64,000 bases of DNA from Camarhynchus parvulus (GCF_901933205.1 NC_044574.1:48517609-48581608), one strand, 5' to 3'; positions 23,223 through 51,361 are shown, numbered from the stretch's first letter. A program made the numbers and translations. The notes: generated by a model not told the origin, from the sequence alone.

Positions 23223-26200
23223 ACCCATTGCATCTAGTTGTCTTTAGTTTTCCCCACTTTGGCTGGACACCAGGGACCCATATCTACAGGGATTTCCATG
23301 TGCAGTTTAGCATCTGAGGAAGCCACTTCTCACCTGTCCCTCTTGTCTCTCTTCAGGCTGGGAATCCTTTTCTGCCTGTGCTAATGGATATAGAAGGCCT
23401 ATCCTATAACTGCAGGCTGGGCGTTTTGTGTGTAGCTGCCCTCCCTAAATGGCAACTTTCTGCTTGTAAAGGAGAATGTGATTGGAGGGAGTGAATTTCA
23501 TGGGGCATCTCTTCTGGAAGTCAAGGAGTGTGTAGACCCTCCACCCTGCAAATGGTGCACACATCAAAATAATCATCCTGAGGGTGTGCTCTTCTTAAAA
23601 GTAGGAGGTGGAAAATGATGCTGTGAGATCATGGCAGGAGTATTTACCTCACATGTGCTTTTCAAATTCCTCCTAGTGCTCCTGCGTGACAGACTCATGT
23701 GAAATTCCAGATCTGCCAACAAATGAGGAACCTCACTGTGTAGCTGCAATATGTGCACAGTATTTAGTTTTAGACTCCTGATTTTAAAGGCTAGATGAGA
23801 TTACAGAGTTCTAATTTCAAGGTATTTACCATTTTCTTACCTTTTTTCCTCTGGGCTGGAGTCAGAGTCTGTACCATATTTAAGGTTTCCAGGCTGATTG
23901 CCAGCACTAATGCGTCATTTCAGTAGACCAGCCAAGATGGTTCTGCCAGGGCCTCTGAAGTGGCCTGCACATCTGTTAGGGAGAAAGAAGAAGCTATAGG
24001 CCACCATCTGACATTTGATGCCTTGCTGTCATAACAGATTCATTGAGAGCCCAACTGGACCTGATTTCTACTGTGCAAAGTGTTGAACAGTAAGGAACAC
24101 AATTGTTCTGGGAAGGTTTGCTGTGGAGAAATAGAAAATGAGTAGGAAAAACCAGCTAGAGAATGTGCAAGGAGGGATAGGAAATTGTGTATCTTTCATC
24201 TGGAGTAGACCCCACTGCCTGGGAGCCTGGACATTCTGAAAGGAATGCAGCAAGACCCCAGGGAGAGCAGTTGGCTCTAACATCACTGATAATGATGGCA
24301 ATATTTGCCTCAGGAAGTTGGGATTAAATTGCTTTATTTCTTTAACCATCTGTTTGAAATAGCTTCTTACCATCTTTTTTTCTTTCATCCACAAATTACT
24401 TTTATATCAATATGCCACATTTTGCTGTCCTAAGAGCTTCTCAAAAGCTTGCTATTTTTAGGCTTGTAATAATGGATGTGTGCATGACTCCTCAGCTGGC
24501 AAGCAGCTTGTTAACTCAGACTGGTGCCTGGTTCTTGCCTGTTTTTTATATTTTGAGTCAACTGTATCTTTTAAGACAGAATATTTGAAATAAGCAGAAG
24601 TAGGTGTATAAAACAAAAGGGGAGGCCAAAACCATCTGATTTTCCTTATATTCTTTCCCTTTTCTGCTGAGTGCATCTTGGGTGTGTTGGAGTTGCTAGA
24701 GATACACTGAACAATTGCACTGTACAGGTTGGCTGATGTCTTGTAATCCTGTAAAAGTAACTGAAGTTAGAAATAAACTGAATAAACAGTAGGACACTGG
24801 ATTAGTCTTACAGTGGGCAAGTCAGTGTGTAAAAGCTATCAGGAGGGTTTCCACTCTCTAGAATGTTACCTTAGTTCAGTTGTGGCAGTAATGAACACAC
24901 TGTAATTATGTAAAATAAGTTAATTGGCATTGTGTGATGATGGCTCTTCAGGTGATTAAGTTAGCCCGGTAAATTCCCTAGGTTCCCATCAGGAATGTGG
25001 CTAGATGGAGTCCAGAAGACAATTCAGGAGTTAAGTGCAGGAGCCTGACCTTAGGTAATGTAATAAATGAGATCTCTCAGCAGCATGTCTCTTAAAATAA
25101 ACAAGGGAGAGTTCTGCCTATGATTGTCTGTAAGATAATCATGTTCTTTGAACTTTCCAGTTATTTACATATAATACACTTTACTTTGTCCTTTTTGACT
25201 GCGGCTTAATAGAATCAAGTACTGATCAAGAAGAGTAGCTATTGAAATTGGTTGTCCTCTTTCAGAAGGAGCTAAAAGCAGTAGCTAAATATGTAGTAGT
25301 ATGCAACTTCTCTGAGAAGGAGATGGGAAAATACCAATTTTGAAGCAATGAAAGTCAAAATCAGGGCAAGAATCCACAAAAGTAATGAAGGAAAGTAACA
25401 TTTCCCAAACAGAAGAATTGTTTCTTGTGCATATCTGCAAAAATACAAACTTATGCTTGGGGAGTAAATTGATAATCAAAATCACAAATTTATGCTCAGG
25501 GAATAGATCAATCATCAAAATCACAAACATTAAAAAGATTTCTTTCCTATACAAGATTTTTTTTTCACCTTCCAAAGCACTTGGTATCCTCTAAGAGATG
25601 CAATGTAAACCATTACATAGATGGCTGATATCATCTGCTCTATCAGGCAATTTTTCTTAACTATATTTTCCTTTAAGAACATAGGGATTTCCCCCAGCTT
25701 CTTCAGTTTTACTGAGTTTTTGTCATGCTTTCAATGCAAAGTTTGTTGTCAAGGGTACGTGCCACAGGAGAGAATTAAACCACCAAAATCCTCTGGGCAT
25801 GCACCAACCTAGTGCTTAAAAATTCTCCCTCTCTGTGAATTTTGTTTGAACCAGGTATGACTTGCTTTTTATCACATAGTCCACATCCACATGCTGACAC
25901 CATTTGCTCATATTTCATTCCTTCCTGTAGGAACTTTCAGCTGCTGTTTAACAACTAACATGTTCCACCAACAGTTACTTTCCTTCCTCTTTTAGACAAA
26001 AGGCTGTTAAATTCTCTTGACATTTGTCCTTAAGGTGCCAGTCCTGGAAAACTCTGCCTGTTATTTTGACTGCAGTTGGAAAAAGGAGATGCTTTTACAT
26101 CTATAGGAGAATGATTTTTCTTTTAGGGACTAACAAACTATTTGTAGTTAGACATTTCACTGCTGTTTCTAATAGCCCTTGTTGAATCCTTGCCCTGTGG

Positions 26201-26290
26201 TAATAGAACAACACAGGGAAAGAAAGTAGTGGAGATGCAGGGAGTTAAACTGAGTTAAGCTGCCATGAGTTGGTACTGAAAATGGTATGA

Positions 26291-26326
26291 TTTTAATATT
26301 CCACAGAGAACTGTGGAATATTAAAA
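26291..26326. repeat. Perfect inverted repeat, 16-bp arms, 4-nt loop
   Basis: TTTTAATATTCCACAG at 26291-26306 and CTGTGGAATATTAAAA at 26311-26326 are exact reverse complements around AGAA. No flanking structure identifies it as a known transposon. Confidence 0.98.
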
Positions 26327-29300
26327 GGAGGGAATGGAAGAAAACTGTAAAGGCACAGCAGCAATTTATTCTTCTTGTTTCATTAGCTTACACAGCTGTG
26401 CCAGCACACATCCTAGCCAATCTTTGTTAAAATAAAAATAATGCTGTAATTTGCAGACAAGTTTCCATGTGGAGAAAAACAAAGACTCAGTAGCATGAAG
26501 CTTAAACTCGTAAAGAAATTTCTTTTCTTCAAATATTCTGGTAGGCTATGAGATTACACTTTTTTCTCTATTCCTGTTTTCTGAAAAACATTGCACCTAA
26601 GGAACAAGGATAAGCAGAAAACTGTTTTCTTAAAAAATTTAACTATCCTTAAAAAAAAAAGTTTGCATCAACTTTGACACAAAGTTACATTAAACCAAGT
26701 CAGATACTTTTGTGGCACAATGAGGAAAAATGTTACAGAGTAAGATCATATTGTGTGCCTTATTTCATAACTTCACATGAAATGGTTTTGCTTCTGATTG
26801 AAGCCTGAAGTTCTTTCAAGGGATAAGCTCTTTGTAACTTTTCAGGAAATGCTGAGCTGACTGCAGGGTGTACCTCTCCTGTGTAACAAAAGGGGAAAAA
26901 AGGATAGCTCTTGCTGGTAGGGGAAACTGGCTTTACTTATGTCGTCAATCAGCTCTGTGTTAGGGAACCAGGATGCCTCTTGTGTAAACTGTTAACATTT
27001 AATGTATTTCTAGCTAAATGAATGGGTTTAAGAGTTATTGACAATTGCAATATTATTGCAATAACTGCAATTAAAATCTCCTTAATAAACTACAGTTTTA
27101 ATCCCAGATACCAATACAGTCAATGAGGGAACTGAAATTTCTTAAGGACCAATGAGAAATTATGTTCATGGCTGTAATTTGGTATATCAGAGAGGTGTAA
27201 AATAGAATATCAGACTACTTGTTTGAATTACTTGTTAGAATTGCTTATAAAGCAATTGAAAGATAGATTCCATTTTTAATATGATTTGAGGATCAGAGAT
27301 GAAAACTTAACCAAAGTAACTCTAATCAGGTGTCTCATTAACACTTGAAAATGTGGCTTGGTTTACTTAACTAAAGCATATAGAAATGTGAAGACATTTT
27401 TCATAAATTTAAAATAATTTTTTTTTCTTGTAGCTATTTGACCAAAAGCAGTTTTCTGTGGACCTGTGTGCATTCTGACACCTTCAAAGATACAGAAACT
27501 GACAGGAATTGGAAATTTGAAGCCCTGCGATTTGTTAAGTTAAAACAAAGTAGGCATTCTCAGCCTATTGAAATATTTTATTTAAAAATAAATCTATATA
27601 AGAGATAAAATATCATACAATGATAAACATCTTCATTCTGTTGAAATCAATTGACCTGACTGAAAGCTTGTAGACAGCTGTGTTTTGCAAGATAGTTCTT
27701 TAATTTTTGGTTGTACTCAGGTATGGGGTTTTTTAAATTCCTTTTTGGAAGAAGAATTTAATGGTCAAGTGGATAGAAAGCTGTATAATATTAAGTTTAA
27801 AAAAGCCTTCCTTTCTTTTCATCTCTGCCTAGACCTTTGCTGTGATTTATTTTTTCAAGTTCCCATAGTAAAGAATTAGCTAGTTTAATGATGAAGGTGA
27901 AGTCAGTGAGATTCAAGTATTATGTGAGCTCCAAATTAAAAAATGGAAAACATATTTGGAAACTTCTTCTAGAAAGAGAAAAACTGTTTTACTGAAATAA
28001 CTGAAAGAGCTTGGGCTTTTCAAAGAATTGCTAGGAGATGGTTTCCTGGTATATCAAGGAAATGCTGGGCCTTTGACCAAAACCACGTATCAAAACAGTG
28101 GTGCTGAAGGAAAGGAGACCTTGTGGCATGTTGTTTCCGAGTAACACTAACCTGGAGGAGGAAGGAAGTGGGGGCTGAATCAGGGCCCTGGCCTCTTCCT
28201 GTCAGTACAGACCAGACTGACAGCCAAAGGCAGATCAGTGGAGCTTGGGGGCTGGTACGGGAGAGCTGCTAATGCTGCATGTATTGGTGCTCTGTGCGGA
28301 GCTAGGGTAGTTTCTCTAATTCTGAACCAGGCTGCAGTTGTTTTCTGACTTCCTGGTTATTAGTTTGTAGTCTGAAACTTGATTTTCTCCTGTAATGTAA
28401 ACCACAGATTAAAAGTCATTTTGGTCAGCAAAATTAGTTTCTATCCTGCTAATTCTTGCTCAGCCTAGATAACCTACCTAATCCTTAGTACCTTGGCTAT
28501 CAAAATGTTTTTTCTGTTGTCTCTTTTGCTCTTAATTATTTCATTTAAAGCTCTGTATTGATGCCATGCTACCCAGAAAATTTAATTTCTAGTACAAGGA
28601 GCTCAATATTGAGGGCTCTGCATTGCCATAAGAATATAACACTAGACTTGTGGGAGCCAGATGTCTCTTCTCAGTTCCCACATGCTGGACTCAGGAGGGA
28701 GAAAACCTCTTCCCCTGCCAACTCTGCTGGAGTTAATGAAGTTCAAGTCCACATCCAGCTTGGTACAGAGCATTCTAGCTGTACCAGGGATTTCTGGCAA
28801 GGAGAGGAAGATATAATCTCCAGGCCAGGCTGGATTGTTCAAACATCTTAAAACTCTATTGCTACCTTACAGGTAGTCACTGTTACTATACTTTATCAGC
28901 TTTCAGCTTTTCTCAAATCAGGGGGCTTTCACTGCACTGTGCACTTGTAGCTGAAGCCTGGACTGGCAGGTAAACATATGAAAGGTTTTATAGCTTTGAC
29001 TAAAGAAGTCCTAGAGACACAAACTGCTTTCCACCCTGCAGCTCAGCCTAGCTAGGCTTCCCTGTTTCTGCACACAACTTAGCCATGCACAGATAAATTA
29101 TGCTTTTGCTTAATTAGATAGGTGCTAAACCTTCCCTGATTCATGACCTACATCACATATGTGCATACACTGGGCTTCAGATTTCATTGAAAATCTGGCT
29201 GTGGAACTTCGGGATGTACATCTGGCAGAATCCTTGGGGTTCCTTGCATAAAGTGACATTAATATGAACTTTGTACAAGAAAATGTTTTAAGTAACACTC

Positions 29301-30793
29301 ATGAAGAGATGGTCTAAACCAACAAGCATTCACAGAGTGTCCTCACATAGGTGTAGCTCTCTTCAATTTTACAGGGCTTGCTGCTGACCTGAGCTACTTT
29401 CATAAAGCTGTGGACACCTTCATTCTTAAAAGGAATGACTGTTCATTCCTGTGATGGCAGTCAGTTTTCTTTTGCTTCTATGAATCACTGAGGGGGCATG
29501 TGTAAACATTTCAAAGTGAAATAACAGCATTTTTCCCAAGTCCAGAATTAAATGGATAAGCAAAATTTATTCCACTATTTTTTTAATGAGGAAATACTAA
29601 AGGATTTTGTCTTTTATCCTTATTACTCTGATTCTAAGATATTCCATAAGCTGGTAGAGATTGGTGTTATGTTAAAGCTGAGTTAGTCTATCTCAAAACT
29701 CTCTACATGCAGAGAAATTGTTGAATTAGATCATAAGATTAGAGTAGCATTATTTAGCTGTTCCCTGGCTGTAGCTTGTCCTTGCTTTGTTAGATAATTT
29801 CCTACAAAAAGAAACTGTTCTCAGCATGCTGCTATATTTGGTGTTGTATTGGGCTCTTGCAGTATCATATGATTGGACAAAAATGCTCCTTTTTTCCATA
29901 TCTACAAAACAGAGATGGTACTCACCTAAATGAAATTAAAGTGATGATCATGTTAAGAAGATGCTGATCTTCTGGCTAGGTTGGACCTCTCAGCTGTCCA
30001 GCCCTACCATCAATTTTTAGTTCTGGAAGCTATGATAGTTTGCTAATTTGCTCTTAAAAGACCAGGCTGAATTCCAGCTCAACACAAAAGCATATTCCTC
30101 ATCTCCATTTTAGCAAAGGTCAAAAATTTTTTGGAGTAACTGAATTCCTAAAACTCCAGGCCAGAACCTGATTATGAGAAATGGACCTTTAGAGAAAAAC
30201 CTTGTCTTTTTTTTTTTCTTGTAGTAGCATGGAGATGGTCTTTGTGAGTCACAGCATCTCTGCAGCAGCATCGCATGCTTGTCATCTCTTCTCTTGCATT
30301 TTCTCTTTGGAGCCTGACAAGGCATGGATCAGTCATGTCCTTACTGGAGGAAGGACAGAGTGGTGGAAACTCGCAGGAAAGTCCTGTGAAGGCTTTTGGA
30401 AGTGCCCTATAGTACCCCCAGGTAATAGTTGCACTGAGGATGTGCAGGTTGCACATCTATAGATCAGTGTGTTTAGCAGAGAAGGGTGGTGTGTTTTGGT
30501 TTGTAAAGTGGAAATCTGAGTACCTCATATAAAAAATAGCATTCCTAATACAGACCCTTGGAATGCCTGGTTATTGATCTCTGGAAAACTCCAGGTCTTA
30601 CACAGGTAATGTTGTTCTGGGGCAGAAAAAGCAGTTTTAGGAGCGTTGTTGCAGTTACTTGAAGTAATGGGGTTTTTATCAGAAAAAACAATGTTATTGG
30701 AGTATGGAGATAATTTTAGGTGTTACACTGGTTCTTTTCAGATGTAGTTAGAAATTAATTACTGTTTATCCTCTGTGGTTTTTTTAAACTTTA

Positions 30794-30836
30794 AAATTAG
30801 TTTCGTTAACTAAGTTAACGAAATTAGTTTCGTTAA
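30794..30836. repeat. Inverted repeat combined with a 16-bp direct repeat
   Basis: TTTCGTTAAC at 30801-30810 pairs with GTTAACGAAA at 30814-30823 around TAA. AAATTAGTTTCGTTAA occurs at 30794-30809 and again at 30821-30836. The two structures overlap, which fits local template switching during replication. Confidence 0.95.
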
Positions 30837-33800
30837 GTGGAGAAAGGAAAGCAATGGTGCTTTCACTCTTTTGTGTGTATACACATTGATAAACTCACAC
30901 ACAGAATAGGTATGCTCTGGCAGGACCAAGGGACCTCAATACTCCTTTTGAGTGCTTTATTTAAAACAGACATGATACTGTAGAAGAAATAATTATTACT
31001 GGATGTCTACTGTAGGAGTAATAATGGCTACTGTAAAAGTTAAAACAACTCTGGCATGCTGACAGCAGAAGGCTTTCAGAGTAATCTTGATTTCTGTTCT
31101 GGACTGTCTTTGGGAAAGTTCCCTTCATGAGCAGTGAGACCACATGTAATTGGATGGTCTAACACAAGTACACATGGACCTCAGAATTCAGCTAAAGTGG
31201 CACAGCAGATACAGTTAATGCTTCACCCTTATAAGAGGAGCCCAATTAAAATAGCAGATACTATCAAAGGCAAAAGTTAGGACTTCTGCACTGGTTTTGT
31301 AGCTTCCAGAGTGAGAAGTCTATAGCAGTTTCTTGAATATAAGCTGTTTCTTGAATGAAACAACTACTTCTCAGTTCCCTTACAAGAGGAAAATACAGTA
31401 TTTCCAGGACTGTTAAAGTTTTGAGGGTTTCTTCTTTTAAAGTCAGCTTCTAACAGTTGTTGTAACCTATTTGCAAGAGGATCAGTCTGTAATTGTTATT
31501 TACAGAGGGGAACAGTGTAATTGTCCTTCTGTGGGCAGGGTTAGATTTTGAGAATTTCCAAGAGAACATGTGACAATGTAAGTAAGACTTTCTGTTGAAG
31601 ATGACTCTAGAATCCAAGATAAGGAAATTAGGAGTTTTACAGTAAGTTGTCTACTGTCTTCAACTATTAACATTTAACATTTTAATTCTGGATACTATTT
31701 CTTACTAACCCTTTATTTGGATTGAAGATTGGAAACCAGATGTTAAGACTTTGAGTGGTTTGTTTGGGGTGTGTGAGTGTCAACCCAAGAGGGAGTGGTG
31801 GCATTTTTAACAGAGGACAATACAAGAAGGCCAAGAAGGTACACCCAGTCAATTTATCGGACAGGCTTTTTTCTTTATTCAGGCTTTTGTTTAAATTAGC
31901 CCTAGACAGAAGAACTGGGCTGAGAAGTAGTCGAGAAATCATGATCTAGCCATAAGGAGAAATAGAATTAATTTTTGCATGAAGTATGTAAATTGTTATG
32001 TGAGACTAAATTTTAATCCCTGTGACATGTTCTATTCTGCTGAGGGTCTTGGATTTCTGCTGAGAAGCTAAGGGGAAAAATCTTGCTCCTAACATTTAAA
32101 GCAGACTAATTTGTCTGCACTGCTATGCACAGTCCTTGTAATTAAGAAGATCAAGGCAAATTACAAGTGGCTGCAGAATGTCTTTCTCTATTTTTGTAAG
32201 GCACTTAAAGTCTGGGTGGAACATCTGTTTCCTCCTCCCCACAGCTCATCTCAGAGATTATTATGATTCTACTGAAATCTCACAGTGACATGTGCTGCTA
32301 TTCAATGAAGATGTTTCAAACACCTACACAAAACCTAATTGCAGCTTCTGCCACTTACTGCCTCTACTGAAAAAAAAGAAAATAAAAGGAATTTCAAAGT
32401 TTTGTGAGCTAAAATGGGAGTTGCCAGTCTGAGTTACACCTACAATAAGAAGCTGTGGCAGAAAGTACTTAAAAGCATGGAATTATCCGGCATTGCTCAT
32501 GTCACATGTGCTGAGAGATCACTGCCTCTGCAAATATGACTGAGCTTTTGCCATTCATTTCTGTCCTCAACATGTCAACATGAGGAGTGCAGAAATTGTG
32601 AAGATCAGAGAGGAGATGTATATACAGAGATACTTTGGTTTGAGTCCCTTCCTCCTGCAGAGATTCTTAGTGTGGTTTTTGAGAGTCAAAAATTCAGACT
32701 TGAAATACATTGTTATTTCTGTGCAGAGATGAATTTCCTGTATCTCTACAGTCCAATAAAGTTCAGATGTTGGTGAGAAACAGTGATGGGTACATACCAT
32801 CTGAAATTTCAAAACAACCAATTTTCATTTTTTGCTGCTCCCTGTGATTGGGTGCAACACCCTCCACTGTGCAGAAATGTTTACAGAGTGCTTAGAGTGA
32901 TGACAGAATCTGTTTCTGAGTTTAGAGCATTTTTTGGGCCCAGGCTCCTTGAAAACACCTCTGTGAGCAGGGCTGACCTCTGGCTGGGCTAGCAGGTTGA
33001 ACTGAGGTTGGAGATGTTTTTGCAAGTAAAGGCTTTTTTAAGCATTAATGTCCGTTTCCTCAGCCACCAGACTAATCACTGCATATTTGTTACAGCTTCT
33101 CCTTGCAAACAGACTAATACTGCTTGATGCAGCTGACTGCTGTGAAATACAGAGGCATTTTTGTCAGTTCCTAGGGAAAAAACTGACATTTCAGTTTGTC
33201 TTTTCATCTCAGTTGGTGTGAAACTGTGTTGGTCTGGTAAAATCAACAGAATGGTTGTTAGGAGGAGTTACCATCCCTGTCTTTTTGGTACTTGCCTATG
33301 CAGCTGGCATGCCTTAGCTATGACCACCTTTGGTGTTGATTTAAAGTAATCTGGTTTTTTTGGCACTGACCCGGATAGGGACTGCTTTCACAAGCATGCC
33401 AATGAGATAGTAGTACAGTAACAGCTATATATTTAAATGTCAGTCACTGTAAGGCGATGCCACTGAAGCTACCAGTACAATTTAATAAGGGAGATCCAGA
33501 GTGTAAGCCATGAAAGCTTCTTGTCAGGATGCCTACAGTCATAATGGTAAAATCCTGTGAAGAAGGTTAAAGTCCCCATAGTCTCAATTCCTTACTATGA
33601 AAATAGTGTTTCAAAGAACAAAGTAGCTCTGCTAATTTACTGTCCTGAAATGTTTATAAAGATCCATCTTTGATGGCGGAGATTTCAAACCAGAAAACTA
33701 TATAGAAAAGTGATAGTACCCTGAAGAGAGAGATACTACATTTTAGTGAAGATGGTTATCTATATACATATATATTCTAAGGTCAACGTTTGAAGAGCTC

Positions 33801-34679
33801 TTTGACCAAAACTCAAATCTGTTGCTGCTTATAGAAATTAAATAGTGTGTTTATCTAAGCCATTGAGATGTAATTTCAGTTTATACCATGTTAGTACAAC
33901 TAATCCTTTCACTGATGTTCAGCTTCTGCCAATTCAGTCAATGGACTAATTGTGTGAAGGGAAGCATACAAGCACAGCAGTGTTTTATGTACTACATCTC
34001 ACCACTTCCTGACCCTGTCTCCCTGCACACTACCTTCTTACAGTCTTCTAGCCAGATCTCTTGTACAGTTAGAAATGCCCAGATTAATTTTCCCTGCTTT
34101 GACAAGCTCCTTTACATTGCAGGAGGCCAACATTTTTAGTGCATCCATAGGAAGCGTCTCCACTACAGCCTTTCACCACACGAGAGACAGACTGAAGATG
34201 TAGGCAGCTGACAAATGTGAAAGCAATGAAGAGGTGTTCTGAGGTTGACAGCACTTTTCATAGTACACTCATTTTCTGGGAAAGGCATGAGAAGGGAGAT
34301 AAACAGGCAATGGTTTTGGCAAGCTGAGAAGAAGCTGTAGCAGACCAAGATGTTCCAAAGAAATCACATCAAAAAGGTAAGGGAGCCAACTTCATCCTGT
34401 CCTTTTCTCCTGCTGCTTGAATATTTTCTTGAAAATCAGCAATTCTTTCTTTGAAAATGATGACATTTTCTGGAGAATCCTAGAAATGCTATAAAAGTAA
34501 TTTAGCATTACTTTGAAAAAAACACAGTACTATTTTTATGGCTCATTCTAGCCCCCTCAATTCCTGCTCAAAGTTGGGTTTTTTCCCAGAAGCTCTGCAA
34601 ACTGATAAAATAATAACAGTCCAAACATCAGAAATATCTCTGTGTAACTGCTGCATATGGAGTAATAGTCAATCAAGAT

Positions 34680-34701
34680 GGGGGGGAGGGCAGGAGGGGG
34701 G
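34680..34701 (+). other. G-quadruplex candidate
   Basis: Runs of seven, three and six G separated by A and CAGGA give the four G-tracts needed for a quadruplex on the plus strand. Folding is inferred. Confidence 0.6.
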
Positions 34702-34982
34702 AAGCCACAGAGTTTATAAAAAGTCCTACATAAGACTTTGATTCAAGACTAGAAATAACTGAAAATAACTCTGAAAGTCTTATTCTTAGTCAAACTGCTT
34801 TTGCTTAAGGGTGTGCCAGCAAGGATGCATGCCTAAAAGGACTGTGACTCTCTCTGTCAAAAGAGTGTAATGATGTCATGCATGCATCCAAGGGGAAAGC
34901 ACCAAGGGGTTAATTTGATTGTGTTTATGTCTAACAATGCGTAATCTAGGATTTCACTCAGCCTTGATACCTAAGTGTACAG

Positions 34983-35715
34983 TCAGCTGGGTAAATGATG
35001 AAGTTCCTTGCACCAGCATGGGTTTGGGCCAAACCCAAGGGACTTTGAAAATCTCTCTGGTAATGTTCTCAGCACAATTGTTTTAATGTAGCTTATAGCT
35101 AGATCAATATTCAACTTCCATAATCTAATTTTTTTCCCTTTCCTATGTATACTTGAAGAAGTTTTATTAAAAATGATAATGTTCCCAGTTCGACCTTCTC
35201 TGTGGTCTATAGTCCTAGGCAGACTGGAAAACATAGTCGTACTGTACATTTTTGCACAGATTTTCATAATGTTATAAGAAACAGAAGAGGGTCTTGAAAT
35301 GTTAAAATAACGTGCAATGATGACAGTTTCAAAATTGCAACAAAGCTTCTGTTGAGTTTGGGTAAAATCGGTCTGAGTGTTCCTAGAATATGTCCTCTTC
35401 CTCATTATCTCGTTTTTATGGGAGCATCTGGTAGGATATGTCAGACAATGATAGTTGCAGTAGTTGGCCTTGATAACAGTTTTTAGTTTTCTGGTTATCA
35501 GATTTCTGCTCCAGGTCAGGCTTCATATGTTCGAATGGACTATATTTGTCATCTGGCGTTTTCGAAAAAATCTGCCTGGAAGCTAAAATGTATGTGGTAG
35601 CTGTGGGACTGAGTGCCTTCCTTTCAAAACTTGAGTGAACACTTGAGTGAACTTTGAGAACGCCTGAAGTGCCATCAATGCCTGGATTAACCAAGCACTT
35701 TAGCATCTGAACCAC
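34983..35715 (-). pseudogene. Possible degraded retrocopy (weak)
   Basis: Two minus-strand open frames follow each other in different frames: 35715-35416 (99 codons) and 35405-34983 (140 codons). The first reads like coding sequence, for example IFSKTPDDKYSPFEHMKPDL. An AATAAA on the minus strand lies at 35167-35162, followed about 25 nt later by a run of seven A at about 35136-35130. The stretch also has more CpG than its surroundings. This would fit a frameshifted, intronless retrocopy with a poly(A) signal. I do not recognise the parent gene, and frames of this length are expected by chance a few times in a window of this size. Confidence 0.2.
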
Positions 35716-35983
35716 TAGACTCTTCCAAGTTATTGTGAAGCATGGGAGTCTGTGAGGCCTGGACTAGTTTCCCATGACCAATGGGCCAAGCCATGTTATT
35801 AACATTGAAAGGGATACATATGGGATTTTTCACATAAGGATCTTGGCACCTTTAGGGTCTTAGCCCAAGCACTTCACAGCTTTGAGATCTACTAGAGCAG
35901 CTGAGAAACAAGCTAAATTAGAACACGCTAAATGGTCTGGACTGAATGACCAAATTCTAACTTGTCTGTCATTTATCTTTCAG

Positions 35984-50190
<14,207 letters not shown>

Positions 50191-50841
50191 ATCCAGAAAG
50201 GGAGGTTGAAAGACTCTGAACTGGACTTCAGAGTGTTTTGGAAAAGAGGTTTTAACCAAAAAAGTTGGGATGAGACTGAAAGAGGATGGAGATTCCAGCA
50301 GGATGGCAGCAAAAGAAGAGGGAAAGCATCTGTCCTCCATACTTTTGTTTTTATTCTAATGAGGTTTTTAAGTACTCCACTATCCTGACTGTTCAGCACT
50401 TGCTTCTGGGGAAGACTTGAACACTTGATGAGATTCAAGGTCACATCACAGAGACAATGAACATTATATGTTATTATGTGACCAGTGTGGTATTCACACT
50501 AACAAATGGATGTGCTTTTCCTTTGAAATGTTTGTAAGATGTGTACAGTTATTTAAAGGATTGATCTTTTGGTGGGCCAATAATTAGGAGTTATTTCCTA
50601 CATCTAACTTGACATATCTAAAAAGGGCTATTTTTAATAAGTACAGGGACTCCAGCTCTGAGGACATCTGATTGTTAACCATGGTAAAGCTGGAGTGACC
50701 AAAAATACTTTTCCTTTAAGGGACTGGGATGGGGGCACAGCAGCAGTGCATTAACAGGCCATTCCCAGTTAATCCAGAGAAAGAGCTTTCTCAGAAAGCA
50801 CTTTCTAAACTTAAGAAAGAGAAGATCTTACTGGTCAAGTG

Positions 50842-50861
50842 TGATGGTTGAAAAACCATCA
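50842..50861 (+). other. 8-bp stem with GAAA tetraloop in the CSGALNACT1 3'UTR
   Basis: TGATGGTT and AACCATCA are exact reverse complements around GAAA, a GNRA-type loop. Any role in the mRNA is inference. Confidence 0.6.
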
Positions 50862-51355
50862 ACTGGAGGGTACTGTTTGCTCTCCTCTGTGGATAGTGAG
50901 CCAAAAGCAATGAGCCACATCTGTATCATGTGAATCACATTGTGTATTTCTGCTTTAGAATGCTGTATGTATTTCAAGATTTATTTTTAAATGAAATTCA
51001 TTTGGCTTGAGAATTATTTTGCCATACTTCAGGTTTTCTACTTCTGGCCTTAGTAGGAAATAGTACAACCTTCCAATGCTTGGAAAATGCTCTGCAGATC
51101 TGTGTTCCTATGGATGGGAACTGGAATAGATAAGTGATTTTTCTATACAACCTGGGCACTGGAAGGCAGAAGCTTTATCAAGCTGAAGAAAACGAAATAC
51201 ACATCAACTTGCAGTACTGATTTAGCAGGAGGCTTTAAACTCCAAATGCCAGATACCAACAGTGATGAACATCTTCTGACTTTATGCCAAAGTATTTCTT
51301 CTAAACCAAATACAGAGTCTTGCCCAGGGTATAAAAAGCTTTCTGTAATTAACAA

Positions 51356-51361
51356 AATAAA
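51356..51361 (+). terminator. CSGALNACT1: Poly(A) signal AATAAA for CSGALNACT1
   Basis: This is the first canonical AATAAA downstream of the CSGALNACT1 stop codon on the plus strand. Confidence 0.6.

Larger units (their letters stand above)
23223..34679. other. Intergenic or 5' non-coding region, right part
   Basis: There is no recognisable coding exon, RNA gene or long repeat. The two inverted repeats at 26291 and 30794 are listed separately. Two ATTGCAAT boxes, 11 bp apart, lie at 27044-27062. Confidence 0.5.
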
